From: an uncultured Collinsella sp.
GTDB lineage: Bacteria; Actinomycetota; Coriobacteriia; Coriobacteriales; Coriobacteriaceae
Reading direction: 5' to 3'
Assembly (NCBI GenBank): GCA_905207425.1
Contig: CAJLLB010000044.1
Coordinates: 1 to 13,231, forward strand
Length of the DNA: 13,231 nucleotides
In this document: positions 1 through 6,069 of the stretch, piece after piece
How the letters are laid out: every line of letters starts with the position of its first letter
Numbering within the stretch: position 1 is the stretch's first letter
Program-made: the position numbers and the translations under genes
The notes under the pieces: generated by a model
What the model saw: the letters and a program-made list of their open reading frames with translations, nothing else
What the model was told of the DNA's origin: nothing
Databases searched by the model: none

Positions 1-72
1 TATCGGGAATTTGAGGCGCGGCGGAAGCAGGACCACCTGTGCCGCCTGGGAGGAGGTGCCATGAATGGCTAA
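1..72 (+). CDS. 3' end of NfnA-like FAD/NAD-binding oxidoreductase subunit (partial)
   Basis: An open frame enters from the left edge and ends at TAA (70-72). It gives 23 residues starting YREFEARRKQ and ending GGGAMNG. A short basic and acidic tail of this kind, beginning YREFE, is typical of the C-terminus of sulfide/dihydroorotate dehydrogenase-like FAD/NAD-binding proteins, the small (NfnA) subunit that normally precedes an nfnB/gltA-like gene. The stop overlaps the next gene's start by 8 bp, so the two are probably translationally coupled. Three of its four Arg codons are CGG, a usage shared with the first third of the next gene but not with later codons of that gene. Identification rests on a short tail plus gene order, so it is tentative. 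Confidence 0.5.
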   Translation, partial: YREFEARRKQDHLCRLGGGAMNG

Positions 73-1468
73 CATGCAGCTGACCAAGACCCCCATGGCG
101 GAGCAGGACCCCCAGGTCCGGAACCAGAACTTCCTGGAGGTGGCCCGGGGCTACACCCTGGAGGAGGCCATGAACGAGGCCAAGCGGTGCATCCACTGCA
201 AGAACCCGGCCTGCGTGTCTGGCTGCCCGGTGGGCATCCCCATCCCGGAATTTTTGGATCAGGTGGCCCAGGGGAACATCGCTGCCGCCTATGAGATCCT
301 GTCCAACGCCAACGCCCTGCCCGCCATCTCCGGCCGGGTGTGCCCCCAGGAGAACCAGTGCGAGGGCAAGTGCGTCCGGGGCGTGAAGGGCGAGCCCGTG
401 GCCATCGGCCGCCTGGAGCGCTACGTCGCCGACTTCCACCTCGAGCACGGCGACACCCACGGCGCGGAAGTCCCCCACAAGGTGGAGAGCAACGGCCACA
501 AGGTCGCGGTCATCGGCTCCGGCCCCAGCGGCCTGACCTGCGCGGGCGACCTTGCCAAGAAGGGCTATGACGTCACCGTGTTCGAGGCGCTTCACCTCGC
601 CGGCGGCGTGCTGGTCTACGGCATCCCCGAGTTCCGTCTGCCCAAGGCGGTCGTCAAGCGCGAGATTGACGGCCTGGAGGACATGGGCGTCAAGTTTGAG
701 TACAACTCCGTCGTGGGCAACATGGCCACGGCCGAGGAGCTGTTCGAGCAGGGCTTCGACGCCATCTACGTGGCGACCGGCGCTGGCCTGCCCAAGTTCC
801 TCAACGTCCCCGGCGAGAACCTGCCCAACGTCTTCTTCGCAAACGAGTACCTCACCCGCGTGAACCTGATGAAGGCCAACAAGTTCCCCGAGTACGACAC
901 CCCCACCAAGCACGGCAAGAACGTCGTTGTCTTTGGCGGCGGCAACGTGGCTATGGACGCCGTCCGTACCGCCAAGCGTCTGGGCGCCGAGCACGCCATC
1001 ATCGCTTACCGCCGTACCGAGGACGAGGTGCCCTGCCGTCGTGCCGAGCTGCACCACGCCAAGGCCGAGGGCGTCGAGGTTCTGCCGCTCGTTTCCCCGC
1101 TCGAGTTTGTCGCTGGCGAAGACGGCTCCGTGTGCGCCGTCAAGGTCCAGAAGATGGAGCTCGGCGAGCCCGACGAGTCCGGCCGTCGTCGCCCGGTGCC
1201 CATCGAGGGCGCCATCGAGGAGATCCCCTGCGACGTCGCGATCTCGGCTATCGGCACCAACGCCAACCCCTTCGCAAAGAAGATCGGCGGCAAGATGGAG
1301 CTCAACAAGTGGGGCTACATCGTCGCCGACGAGGAGACCGGCCAGACCACCGATCCCCGCATCTGGGCCGGCGGCGACATCGTCACCGGTGCCGCTACGG
1401 TCATTCTGGCGATGGGCGCTGGCAAGAAGGCCGCCGCTTCCATCACCAAGAGCCTGCTGGGCGAGTAA
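65..1468 (+). CDS. nfnB: NADH-dependent ferredoxin:NADP+ oxidoreductase large subunit (NfnB), GltD/GltA-like
   Basis: This 467-residue iron-sulfur flavoprotein is of the glutamate-synthase small-subunit type. An N-terminal two-cluster domain carries Cys42, 45, 50 and 54 and Cys93, 99 and 103. An FAD-binding Rossmann motif (VIGSGPSGL, 149-157), an NADPH-binding motif (GGGNVAMDAVR, 291-301) and the C-terminal FAD motif (WAGGDIVTGAA, 435-445) follow. ATG at 65 is chosen because AGGAGG at 51-56 lies 8 nt upstream; the ATG at 61 is in the upstream gene's frame. Overlap with an NfnA-like tail favours the electron-bifurcating enzyme that couples NADH and reduced ferredoxin to NADP+ reduction. A stand-alone NADPH-dependent glutamate synthase subunit, the usual automatic label, is the alternative. 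Codon use changes sharply near nt 380-410: Arg is CGG at residues 19, 28, 41, 91 and 105 and never afterwards. Confidence 0.85.
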   Translation: MANMQLTKTPMAEQDPQVRNQNFLEVARGYTLEEAMNEAKRCIHCKNPACVSGCPVGIPIPEFLDQVAQGNIAAAYEILSNANALPAISGRVCPQENQCEGKCVRGVKGEPVAIGRLERYVADFHLEHGDTHGAEVPHKVESNGHKVAVIGSGPSGLTCAGDLAKKGYDVTVFEALHLAGGVLVYGIPEFRLPKAVVKREIDGLEDMGVKFEYNSVVGNMATAEELFEQGFDAIYVATGAGLPKFLNVPGENLPNVFFANEYLTRVNLMKANKFPEYDTPTKHGKNVVVFGGGNVAMDAVRTAKRLGAEHAIIAYRRTEDEVPCRRAELHHAKAEGVEVLPLVSPLEFVAGEDGSVCAVKVQKMELGEPDESGRRRPVPIEGAIEEIPCDVAISAIGTNANPFAKKIGGKMELNKWGYIVADEETGQTTDPRIWAGGDIVTGAATVILAMGAGKKAAASITKSLLGE

Positions 1469-1496
1469 TCACCCTCAGCGCTAGCCATTAAACGGC

Positions 1497-1534
1497 AAAG
1501 TCCCTGTCGAGCACACGCTCGGCGGGGACTTTTT
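1497..1534 (+). terminator. Intrinsic terminator after nfnB
   Basis: AAAGTCCC (1497-1504) pairs with GGGACTTT (1525-1532). The stem continues inward through wobble pairs to CGAGC/GCTCG (1508-1512/1517-1521), leaving an ACAC loop and about 16 bp of pairing. A T run at 1530-1534 follows. It begins 28 bp after the nfnB stop. On the minus strand the 3' side offers only a short TTT, so it may also weakly stop the converging minus-strand operon. Confidence 0.85.
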
Positions 1535-1550
1535 CTATGCCGGCCGTCCC

Positions 1551-1588
1551 ACCACCACAAAGGTGCCTGTCCCCTTTGTGGTGGTTTT
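1551..1588. repeat. GGGGACAG-core hairpin, copy 1
   Basis: ACCACCACAAAGG (1551-1563) is the exact reverse complement of 1573-1585. Read on the minus strand, the unit is ACCACCACAAA, then GGGGACAGGCACC, then TTTGTGGTGGT: a constant-type core between private complementary arms. It lies between the convergent nfnB and kinase-like genes, after the nfnB terminator. On the plus strand the stem is followed by TTTT (1585-1588), so it might also act as a second terminator for nfnB. Confidence 0.8.
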
Positions 1589-1594
1589 GGTCGG

Positions 1595-2218
1595 TTAGCC
1601 TTCGAGTTGGGCCACCTTGTAGCGGTAGGCCGCGGCGATGACGTCCTTGCAGCCTTCGCGGCCCAGCTTGGCGCGGTTGACTACGATATCCTTACCGCTC
1701 GTCATCTTCCATTTGCCGGCACTGTAGCGCTTATAGAACGCCTCGCGCGCCTTCTGCTGCTGTTTGACCAGCTTGGCGCCCTTCTTTTTGTTAAGGCCAC
1801 GCTTCTTGCGCACGATCTCGACGCGGTCCTCAAAGGGAGCGGTCACCAACACGGCAATGTGGTTGGGGTTGTTGCGAAGCAGATAATCGGACAGGCGGCC
1901 TTCGATAATGCAGCTCTCGGTCTCGCCCAAATCCAAAATCACCTGGCTCATCTTTTGGAACAACTTATCCGAGTACGAACGCGCATCGTAGCGGTCGGGC
2001 AGAAACGCCATGTTCTCAACGGCCAGACGTTCGTCATAGGCGGCCATCTTATCGAGCGACTCGCCCGCGCGCAGCGACGCACGTACCAGCAGCTCGTTAT
2101 CGTACAGCGGAATCCCCAACTCGTCGGCAAGCATGCGACCAATCTCGTGGCCCTCGGCGCCAAAGTCGCGCGCGATGGTAATGACCACAGGATTCTTCTT
2201 ATTCTCCAGATCGCTCAT
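1595..2218 (-). CDS. Cytidylate kinase-like family protein
   Basis: This 207-residue protein resembles the cytidylate-kinase-like family (Cytidylate_kin2 type). The N-terminal strand and turn reads VVITIARDFGAEGHEIG (11-27), followed by LADELGIPLYDNELL (30-44). In this family a Gly-rich turn replaces the classical GxxGxGK[ST] P-loop, and here it is Gly-Ala-Glu-Gly. IIEGRLSDYLL (104-114) matches the family's central 'IIGR' segment, and the basic stretch 137-170 corresponds to the lid. ATG at 2218 is chosen because AGAAAGGA lies 6-7 nt upstream; a longer frame to 2263 would run through a palindromic repeat and is rejected. It is last in the amino acid ABC operon, 48 bp after the second permease, and may be cotranscribed. 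Substrate is unknown: nucleotide phosphorylation is inferred from the family only. Confidence 0.75.
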   Translation of the reverse strand: MSDLENKKNPVVITIARDFGAEGHEIGRMLADELGIPLYDNELLVRASLRAGESLDKMAAYDERLAVENMAFLPDRYDARSYSDKLFQKMSQVILDLGETESCIIEGRLSDYLLRNNPNHIAVLVTAPFEDRVEIVRKKRGLNKKKGAKLVKQQQKAREAFYKRYSAGKWKMTSGKDIVVNRAKLGREGCKDVIAAAYRYKVAQLEG

Positions 2219-2234
2219 CGCGATTCCTTTCTCT

Positions 2235-2265
2235 ATGTGACAAAGGGACAGTCCCTTTGTCACAT
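2235..2265. repeat. GGGACAG-core perfect palindrome, copy 2
   Basis: ATGTGACAAAGGGAC (2235-2249) and its exact reverse complement (2251-2265) flank a single central A, giving a 31-bp perfect palindrome. The core is GGGACAGTCCC and the private arms are ATGTGACAAA/TTTGTCACAT. It begins just past the second permease stop (2267-2269, minus strand) and sits upstream of the kinase-like gene. No T run follows on the minus strand, so it does not look like an efficient intrinsic terminator; it could modulate readthrough or mRNA stability. Confidence 0.85.
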
Positions 2266-2266
2266 T

Positions 2267-2905
2267 CTACGCTGCCACGATGCGGCGCTGATACGCTCGG
2301 ACCAGCAGCGAGATACCAAAGTTGAGCACAAAGTACATCGCAAACACCAGGCCGTAGAGCATAAGCACCTGCGACAGGTCGATCGCGTGGGCCATCACGA
2401 CGTTTGCCGTGTACATGAGCTCGGCCACGTTAATGCCCGAAAGATACGAGCTGTCCTTGATGACAGTCGTGCACTGGCTAAACAGCGCCGGAATGATCGT
2501 CTTAAACGTCTGCGGCAGAATGATGTAGCGCATGGTGGCAAAGAAGCCAAAGCCTTGGCTCTGCGCTGCCTCAAACTGGCCGCGCGGAATCGAGTTGAGG
2601 CCGCCGCGCACAATCTCGGCCATAACAGCGCTGGTAAACAGCGTAAAGGCGATGGTCGAAATCACAATGTCCAAACCCTGCACCGTAAAGTAGATAAACA
2701 GGATCCACAGCAGGTTTGGCGTGCAGCGGAACAACTCGATATAGGCGCTCACCAAAATACGGAACGGGCGGGGCGCGTAGCTTTTAACGAGCGCCAGCAC
2801 CGTGCCAAAGATGAGCGAGAAAAAGATCGACAGCGCCGAGATCTCGATCGTCTTAACAAAGCCGCCCCAAATGTAGAGCAGGTTGGTCGCGTTGAAGATT
2901 TCCAT
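2267..2905 (-). CDS. Polar amino acid ABC transporter permease (second)
   Basis: This 212-residue inner-membrane permease is of the His/Glu/Gln/Arg (HisM/GlnP) family. Hydrophobic spans are visible at about 17-40, 50-75, 82-97 and 178-203. The cytoplasmic coupling loop that contacts the ATPase is clear: SIPRGQFEAAQSQGFG at 105-120, followed by RYIILPQ (126-132). Its start lies 3 bp beyond the stop of the upstream permease and has a strong AGGAGG 8 nt before ATG, so translation is probably coupled. It should pair with the other permease as a heterodimer in the importer. Substrate cannot be read from the sequence. Confidence 0.92.
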   Translation of the reverse strand: MEIFNATNLLYIWGGFVKTIEISALSIFFSLIFGTVLALVKSYAPRPFRILVSAYIELFRCTPNLLWILFIYFTVQGLDIVISTIAFTLFTSAVMAEIVRGGLNSIPRGQFEAAQSQGFGFFATMRYIILPQTFKTIIPALFSQCTTVIKDSSYLSGINVAELMYTANVVMAHAIDLSQVLMLYGLVFAMYFVLNFGISLLVRAYQRRIVAA

Positions 2906-2908
2906 GCG

Positions 2909-3655
2909 CTAGGCCTCCTCTACGTTGTCGAGCCCCAGCTCGGCCAGGCTCACGCCGCGCGGACGCTCCTTGGAGCGGCGCTCGAGCCACTGCACCAGCA
3001 TGGCGAGCGGAAAGCAGATGATAAAGTACATAAGGCAGCAGACGATGTATCCCTGCAGGTAACCGTACAGACTCACAAAGTTGTCGGAACGGTACATAAG
3101 GTCGCCGCCGGCCACAAGTGCCAGCACCGACGTGTTCTTGACCAAGTTGAGCGCCTGGTTACACAGCGGCGGCAGAATGATCTTGAATGTCTGGGGCAGC
3201 ACGATGTACCAATACGCCTGCGCACGGGTGAAGCCCTGGCTCTGGGCCGCTTCCATCTGACCGCGCGGAACCGCCTCGATACCAGTGCGGATGACCTCCG
3301 AAATGTAGGCCGCGTGATACAGGCCCACACCCAAGAAGCCCAGCACGAACGGCGCGATGCGCACCGGCTGGTCGGCACCGGTTATGGCCTGCAAAAACTG
3401 CGGACCGGCCATGTACATAAAGAGCACCTGCACGGGCAACGGGGTGTTCTGGTAAAACTCCACGTACACGCGGCTTATGGTGCGCAGCACGCGTGAACGA
3501 GTGGTTGAGAACACGCCCAGCAGCGTGCCCAGCACCAGCGACAGCAGCAGACCGGCAACGACCACCTGTAGCGTCACACCAAAGCCCTCCCAGAAGGGCC
3601 CCATGTTTTGAAATGTCGTCGACCAACGGTCGGCGTCAAATAATCCTTCGAGCAT
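2909..3655 (-). CDS. Polar amino acid ABC transporter permease (first)
   Basis: This 248-residue permease belongs to the HisM/GlnP family. Strongly hydrophobic segments occur at about 24-50, 74-92, 99-120 and 200-224. The coupling loop reads AVPRGQMEAAQSQGFTR (128-144), then WYIVLPQ (149-155), nearly the same as in its partner downstream. ATG at 3655 (MLEGLF) is preferred over an upstream extension because AAGGA lies 5 nt before it. It follows the binding-protein gene by 25 bp and precedes the second permease by 3 bp. The C-terminal 25 residues are charged and longer than in the partner. Together with the ATPase and lipoprotein it forms a complete uptake system; the exact amino acid is not evident. 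Confidence 0.92.
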   Translation of the reverse strand: MLEGLFDADRWSTTFQNMGPFWEGFGVTLQVVVAGLLLSLVLGTLLGVFSTTRSRVLRTISRVYVEFYQNTPLPVQVLFMYMAGPQFLQAITGADQPVRIAPFVLGFLGVGLYHAAYISEVIRTGIEAVPRGQMEAAQSQGFTRAQAYWYIVLPQTFKIILPPLCNQALNLVKNTSVLALVAGGDLMYRSDNFVSLYGYLQGYIVCCLMYFIICFPLAMLVQWLERRSKERPRGVSLAELGLDNVEEA

Positions 3656-3680
3656 TCGATTCCTTCCTTGGACGATGCGC

Positions 3681-4556
3681 CTATACAAGACCCCAGGTCT
3701 TGACCTCTTGGTCGAGCCAACCGTCGGCCAGGCGATCGCAAATCACCTGATCGACCACGGCCGAAAGGTCGCAGCCCTTCTTGGTCGCCACGCCGTAGCC
3801 CTGCTCGCCAAACTTGACCTCGGGCTGCAGCAGCTCAACGGTCTCGTTCATGTAACCGGCCAGCGTGGAGCGGTCCATGGCAAAGACATCGATATTGCCG
3901 GCGTCGAGCGAACTCTTGATGATGGGGTAGCCGCTAAAGGCCCTAAACTCGGGCTTGCAGCTAAAGCCGTTGTCCTTGATCATCTGCTCGATCAGGCCCT
4001 GCGTGGTAGCACCCTGGCTCACGCCGATGACCTTGCCGTCCAGGTCCTCAATCGAGGTAAAGCCCGAACGCTTCTTGACCATGAGTCCCACGTAGTCGGT
4101 GCGGTACGGCGTCGAGAAATCCCAGCTCTTCTTGCGCTCGTCGGTGATGGTGTAGGTCGCCGCGACCACGTCAAGCTGGCCGTTATCGATCAGCGGGCCG
4201 CGCGTCTTGGGCGTTACATCGGTAAACTCGACAAGCTCCTGGGCGCGGGCCTCCTTGTAACTCACGCCAAAGACGGCAGCAGCGATCTGGTAGCACAAAT
4301 CAACTTCCATGCCCTCAAAGCGGCCCTTGGCGGTGTCGTAATAGCCATAGCCGGGAACGTCCTTCTTAACGCCGGCATTCAGATGGCCACGCGACTTGAT
4401 GGCCGCAAGCTTGGACCCCTTGTCGGAGCCCTCGCTGCTGGTGGAGTTGCCGCAACCGGCAAGCGCGGTCCCCGTCAGCGCAAGCATGCCGGCGCCCGCC
4501 AGCTGCAAAAAGTGACGGCGCGACACGGCCGCCCTCGTCATATCCGTCATGTCCAT
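3681..4556 (-). CDS. Amino acid ABC transporter substrate-binding lipoprotein
   Basis: This 291-residue extracytoplasmic solute-binding protein is of the polar amino acid family (SBP_bac_3 type). The N-terminus has a twin-arginine-like motif SRRHFLQ (12-18), a hydrophobic stretch and a lipobox LAGC with the lipidated Cys at 35, so it is probably exported by Tat and anchored to the membrane. The mature part contains typical lobe motifs: GMEVDLCYQIA (82-92), a run ending in DVVAATYTIT, and DLDGKVIGVSQGATT. ATG at 4556 is chosen because AGGTG lies 5 nt upstream; the overlapping GTG at 4559 would be too close. The gene is 8 bp downstream of the ATPase gene and 25 bp upstream of the first permease. 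Glutamate, glutamine or another polar amino acid is plausible but not proven. Confidence 0.9.
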   Translation of the reverse strand: MDMTDMTRAAVSRRHFLQLAGAGMLALTGTALAGCGNSTSSEGSDKGSKLAAIKSRGHLNAGVKKDVPGYGYYDTAKGRFEGMEVDLCYQIAAAVFGVSYKEARAQELVEFTDVTPKTRGPLIDNGQLDVVAATYTITDERKKSWDFSTPYRTDYVGLMVKKRSGFTSIEDLDGKVIGVSQGATTQGLIEQMIKDNGFSCKPEFRAFSGYPIIKSSLDAGNIDVFAMDRSTLAGYMNETVELLQPEVKFGEQGYGVATKKGCDLSAVVDQVICDRLADGWLDQEVKTWGLV

Positions 4557-4564
4557 CACCGCAC

Positions 4565-5296
4565 CTAGTGCAGAATCTTGGACAGGAACTCGCGGCAGCG
4601 CGGGTTCTCGGGGTTATCGAAGAAGTGCTCGGGCGTGCCCTCCTCCAGGATGCGGCCGTCCTCCATAAAGATGACGCGGTCGGCCACCTGGCGCGCAAAG
4701 CCCATCTCGTGCGTCACGCAGATCATGGTGATGTCCTCCTGCGCGAGCTCAATCATAACGTCCAAGACTTCCTGGACCATCTCGGGGTCGAGCGCCGAGG
4801 TCGGCTCGTCAAACAGGATGATGGGCTGCTTGGTGCACAGGGCACGGGCGATGGCGATGCGCTGCTGCTGACCGCCCGAGAGATTCTGCGGATACTCGCC
4901 GGCCTTATGCGCCATGCCGACGCGCTTGAGCGCGGCAATGGCGATCTCGGTCGCCTCCTCCTTGCTCTTCTTTTGCAGCTTGATGGGTGCGAGCGTCAGG
5001 TTGCCCAGCACCGTCATGTTGGGATACAGGTTGAACTGCTGAAACACCATGGAGCTGTACTTGCGAGCCATCTCCAGGTGATTCTTTTTGGTGAGCGGCG
5101 TACCGTCGATGACGACCTCGCCCGACGTGGGCTCCTCCAGATAATCGACGCAACGGATGAGCGTCGACTTACCCGAGCCGGAAGGCCCGATCATTACGAG
5201 CTTCTCGCCGCGCTTGACGGTGAGATTGATATCTTTGAGCACATGCAGGTCGCCAAAGTACTTGTTGAGATGCTTGATCTCGATCATGTCTGCCAT
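4565..5296 (-). CDS. Polar amino acid ABC transporter ATP-binding protein
   Basis: This 243-residue ATPase is of the GlnQ/HisP family. Visible motifs are Walker [10 protein letters not shown] (37-45), Q-loop Gln86 in [12 protein letters not shown], signature LSGGQQQR (139-146), Walker [13 protein letters not shown] (159-170) and switch His196 in [20 protein letters not shown] and the close of the protein near FLSKILH fit amino acid importers, and the length is normal. It is the first gene of a five-gene minus-strand cluster and lies 8 bp before the binding-protein gene. GGAAGGG lies about 6-8 nt before ATG at 5296. The nearest upstream DNA contains a candidate -10 (5332-5337) and copy 3 of the hairpin repeat. 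Confidence 0.95.
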   Translation of the reverse strand: MADMIEIKHLNKYFGDLHVLKDINLTVKRGEKLVMIGPSGSGKSTLIRCVDYLEEPTSGEVVIDGTPLTKKNHLEMARKYSSMVFQQFNLYPNMTVLGNLTLAPIKLQKKSKEEATEIAIAALKRVGMAHKAGEYPQNLSGGQQQRIAIARALCTKQPIILFDEPTSALDPEMVQEVLDVMIELAQEDITMICVTHEMGFARQVADRVIFMEDGRILEEGTPEHFFDNPENPRCREFLSKILH

Positions 5297-5331
5297 GAAT
5301 GTCCCTTCCCTGCGTTTACACGAGTTGAACT

Positions 5332-5337
5332 ATTGTA
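5332..5337 (-). promoter_or_regulatory. Candidate -10 for the amino acid ABC operon
   Basis: On the minus strand this reads TACAAT, five of six matches to TATAAT, about 35 nt upstream of the ATPase start codon. I see no convincing -35 hexamer at 16-18 bp spacing, so it is only a candidate. The promoter should lie between the repeat at 5401-5469 and the gene. Confidence 0.3.
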
Positions 5338-5400
5338 CGGAAAGAACCGCGTTTCCGCAGCCCACACTACATTCCCGTAAAGAACCCGCAACCTTTAACC

Positions 5401-5469
5401 CACTCATTGGGGACAGACTTAAATGAGTGCCTGCTCATTGGGCACTCATTTAAGTCTGTCCCCAATGAG
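5401..5469. repeat. Double GGGGACAG-core inverted repeat, copy 3
   Basis: A perfect 29-bp inverted repeat (5403-5431 with 5441-5469) surrounds a 9-nt loop. Each arm carries GGGGACAGACTTAA or its complement. Each half can also fold alone: CACTCATT (5401-5408) pairs with AATGAGTG (5422-5429) around the core. It is thus two head-to-head cores sharing the private arm word CTCATT, which also recurs in the loop. It sits between the yqeY-like terminator and the ABC operon, about 105 bp upstream of the ATPase gene. Confidence 0.9.
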
Positions 5470-5511
5470 CACCCAATGACCAGCCAGGGGAGGCGCCCTT
5501 CATCGGCCAAC

Positions 5512-5542
5512 AAAAAAGGGCGCGACCGCAATGGTCACGCCC
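5512..5542 (-). terminator. Intrinsic terminator of the foldase-yqeY operon
   Basis: On the minus strand GGGCGTGACC (5542-5533) pairs with GGTCGCGCCC (5527-5518) with one G-T wobble and a 5-nt loop, followed by six T (5517-5512). It begins 29 bp past the yqeY-like stop codon. Confidence 0.88.
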
Positions 5543-5571
5543 CTCAGCATCGGCTATGTGTCGGCCAGCCC

Positions 5572-6015
5572 TTAAGCCAGCTTTGCGCCGACGATCTTTG
5601 CCGCGGCCGGCTTATCGAAGTTGCCGCCGGTGGCCTTGCCGAGTGCACCCATAACCTGGCCCATCTGCTTCTTGGACGTGGCGCCCAGCTCGGCGATGAC
5701 CTGCTCGATCAGGGCCTCGAGCTCCTCGCCCGAAACCTGCGCGGGCAGCAGGCTTTCCAGAATCTTGACCTGCTCGGTCAGGTTGTCGGTACGCTCCTGG
5801 TCGGTGCCGGCCTTGATGGACATCTCCAGCGTCTCGCTCGTCTGCTTAATCAGACGCTTGATCATGCTGTTGACGTCTTCCTCGGTCACATCGCGGCGCT
5901 CGTTAACCTCGATATTCTTCACCTCGGCCTTAACCTGGCGAATGATGGACAGGCGAACCTTGTCCTTGGCCTTCATGGCCGCAATCATTTCCTTCTGCAG
6001 CTCTTCGTTGGTCAT
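5572..6015 (-). CDS. GatB/YqeY domain-containing protein
   Basis: This 147-residue cytoplasmic protein of the YqeY family is at its usual length. It starts with TNEELQKEMIAAMKAKDKVR, then LSIIRQVKAEVKN, the typical N-terminal helices. The C-terminal half resembles the tRNA-binding tail of GatB: LLPAQVSGEELEALI and the closing GATSKKQMGQVMGALG followed by a Gly/Lys-rich end. ATG at 6015 is chosen because AGGAGG lies 8 nt upstream; a TTG at 6021 is too close to that site. It follows the foldase gene by 54 bp in the same direction and is followed by a strong terminator, so the two probably form a short operon. Its biological role is unclear even in well-studied bacteria. Confidence 0.9.
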   Translation of the reverse strand: MTNEELQKEMIAAMKAKDKVRLSIIRQVKAEVKNIEVNERRDVTEEDVNSMIKRLIKQTSETLEMSIKAGTDQERTDNLTEQVKILESLLPAQVSGEELEALIEQVIAELGATSKKQMGQVMGALGKATGGNFDKPAAAKIVGAKLA

Positions 6016-6038
6016 CTGCAAATCCTCCTCAATAGCGT

Positions 6039-6064
6039 GGGCGGCACTCGCGCGAGCACCGCCC
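6039..6064. other. GC-rich intercistronic hairpin
   Basis: GGGCGGCACTCGC (6039-6051) is directly followed by its exact reverse complement (6052-6064), a 26-bp perfect palindrome between the foldase stop and the yqeY-like ribosome binding site. No T run follows on the minus strand, so a role in RNA processing or stability is more likely than termination. It lacks the GGGGACAG core. Confidence 0.6.
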
Positions 6065-6069
6065 CATGA

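Noticed and set aside
2219..2263. N-terminal extension of the kinase-like protein
   Set aside because: It is translated from the palindromic repeat and is followed by a better ATG with its own ribosome binding site at 2218.
1607..3496. A 629-codon open frame on the plus strand
   Set aside because: It lies antisense to the kinase-like gene and two clear permeases, and its translation is His/Arg/Gln-rich low-sense sequence. High-GC codon bias produces such shadow frames.
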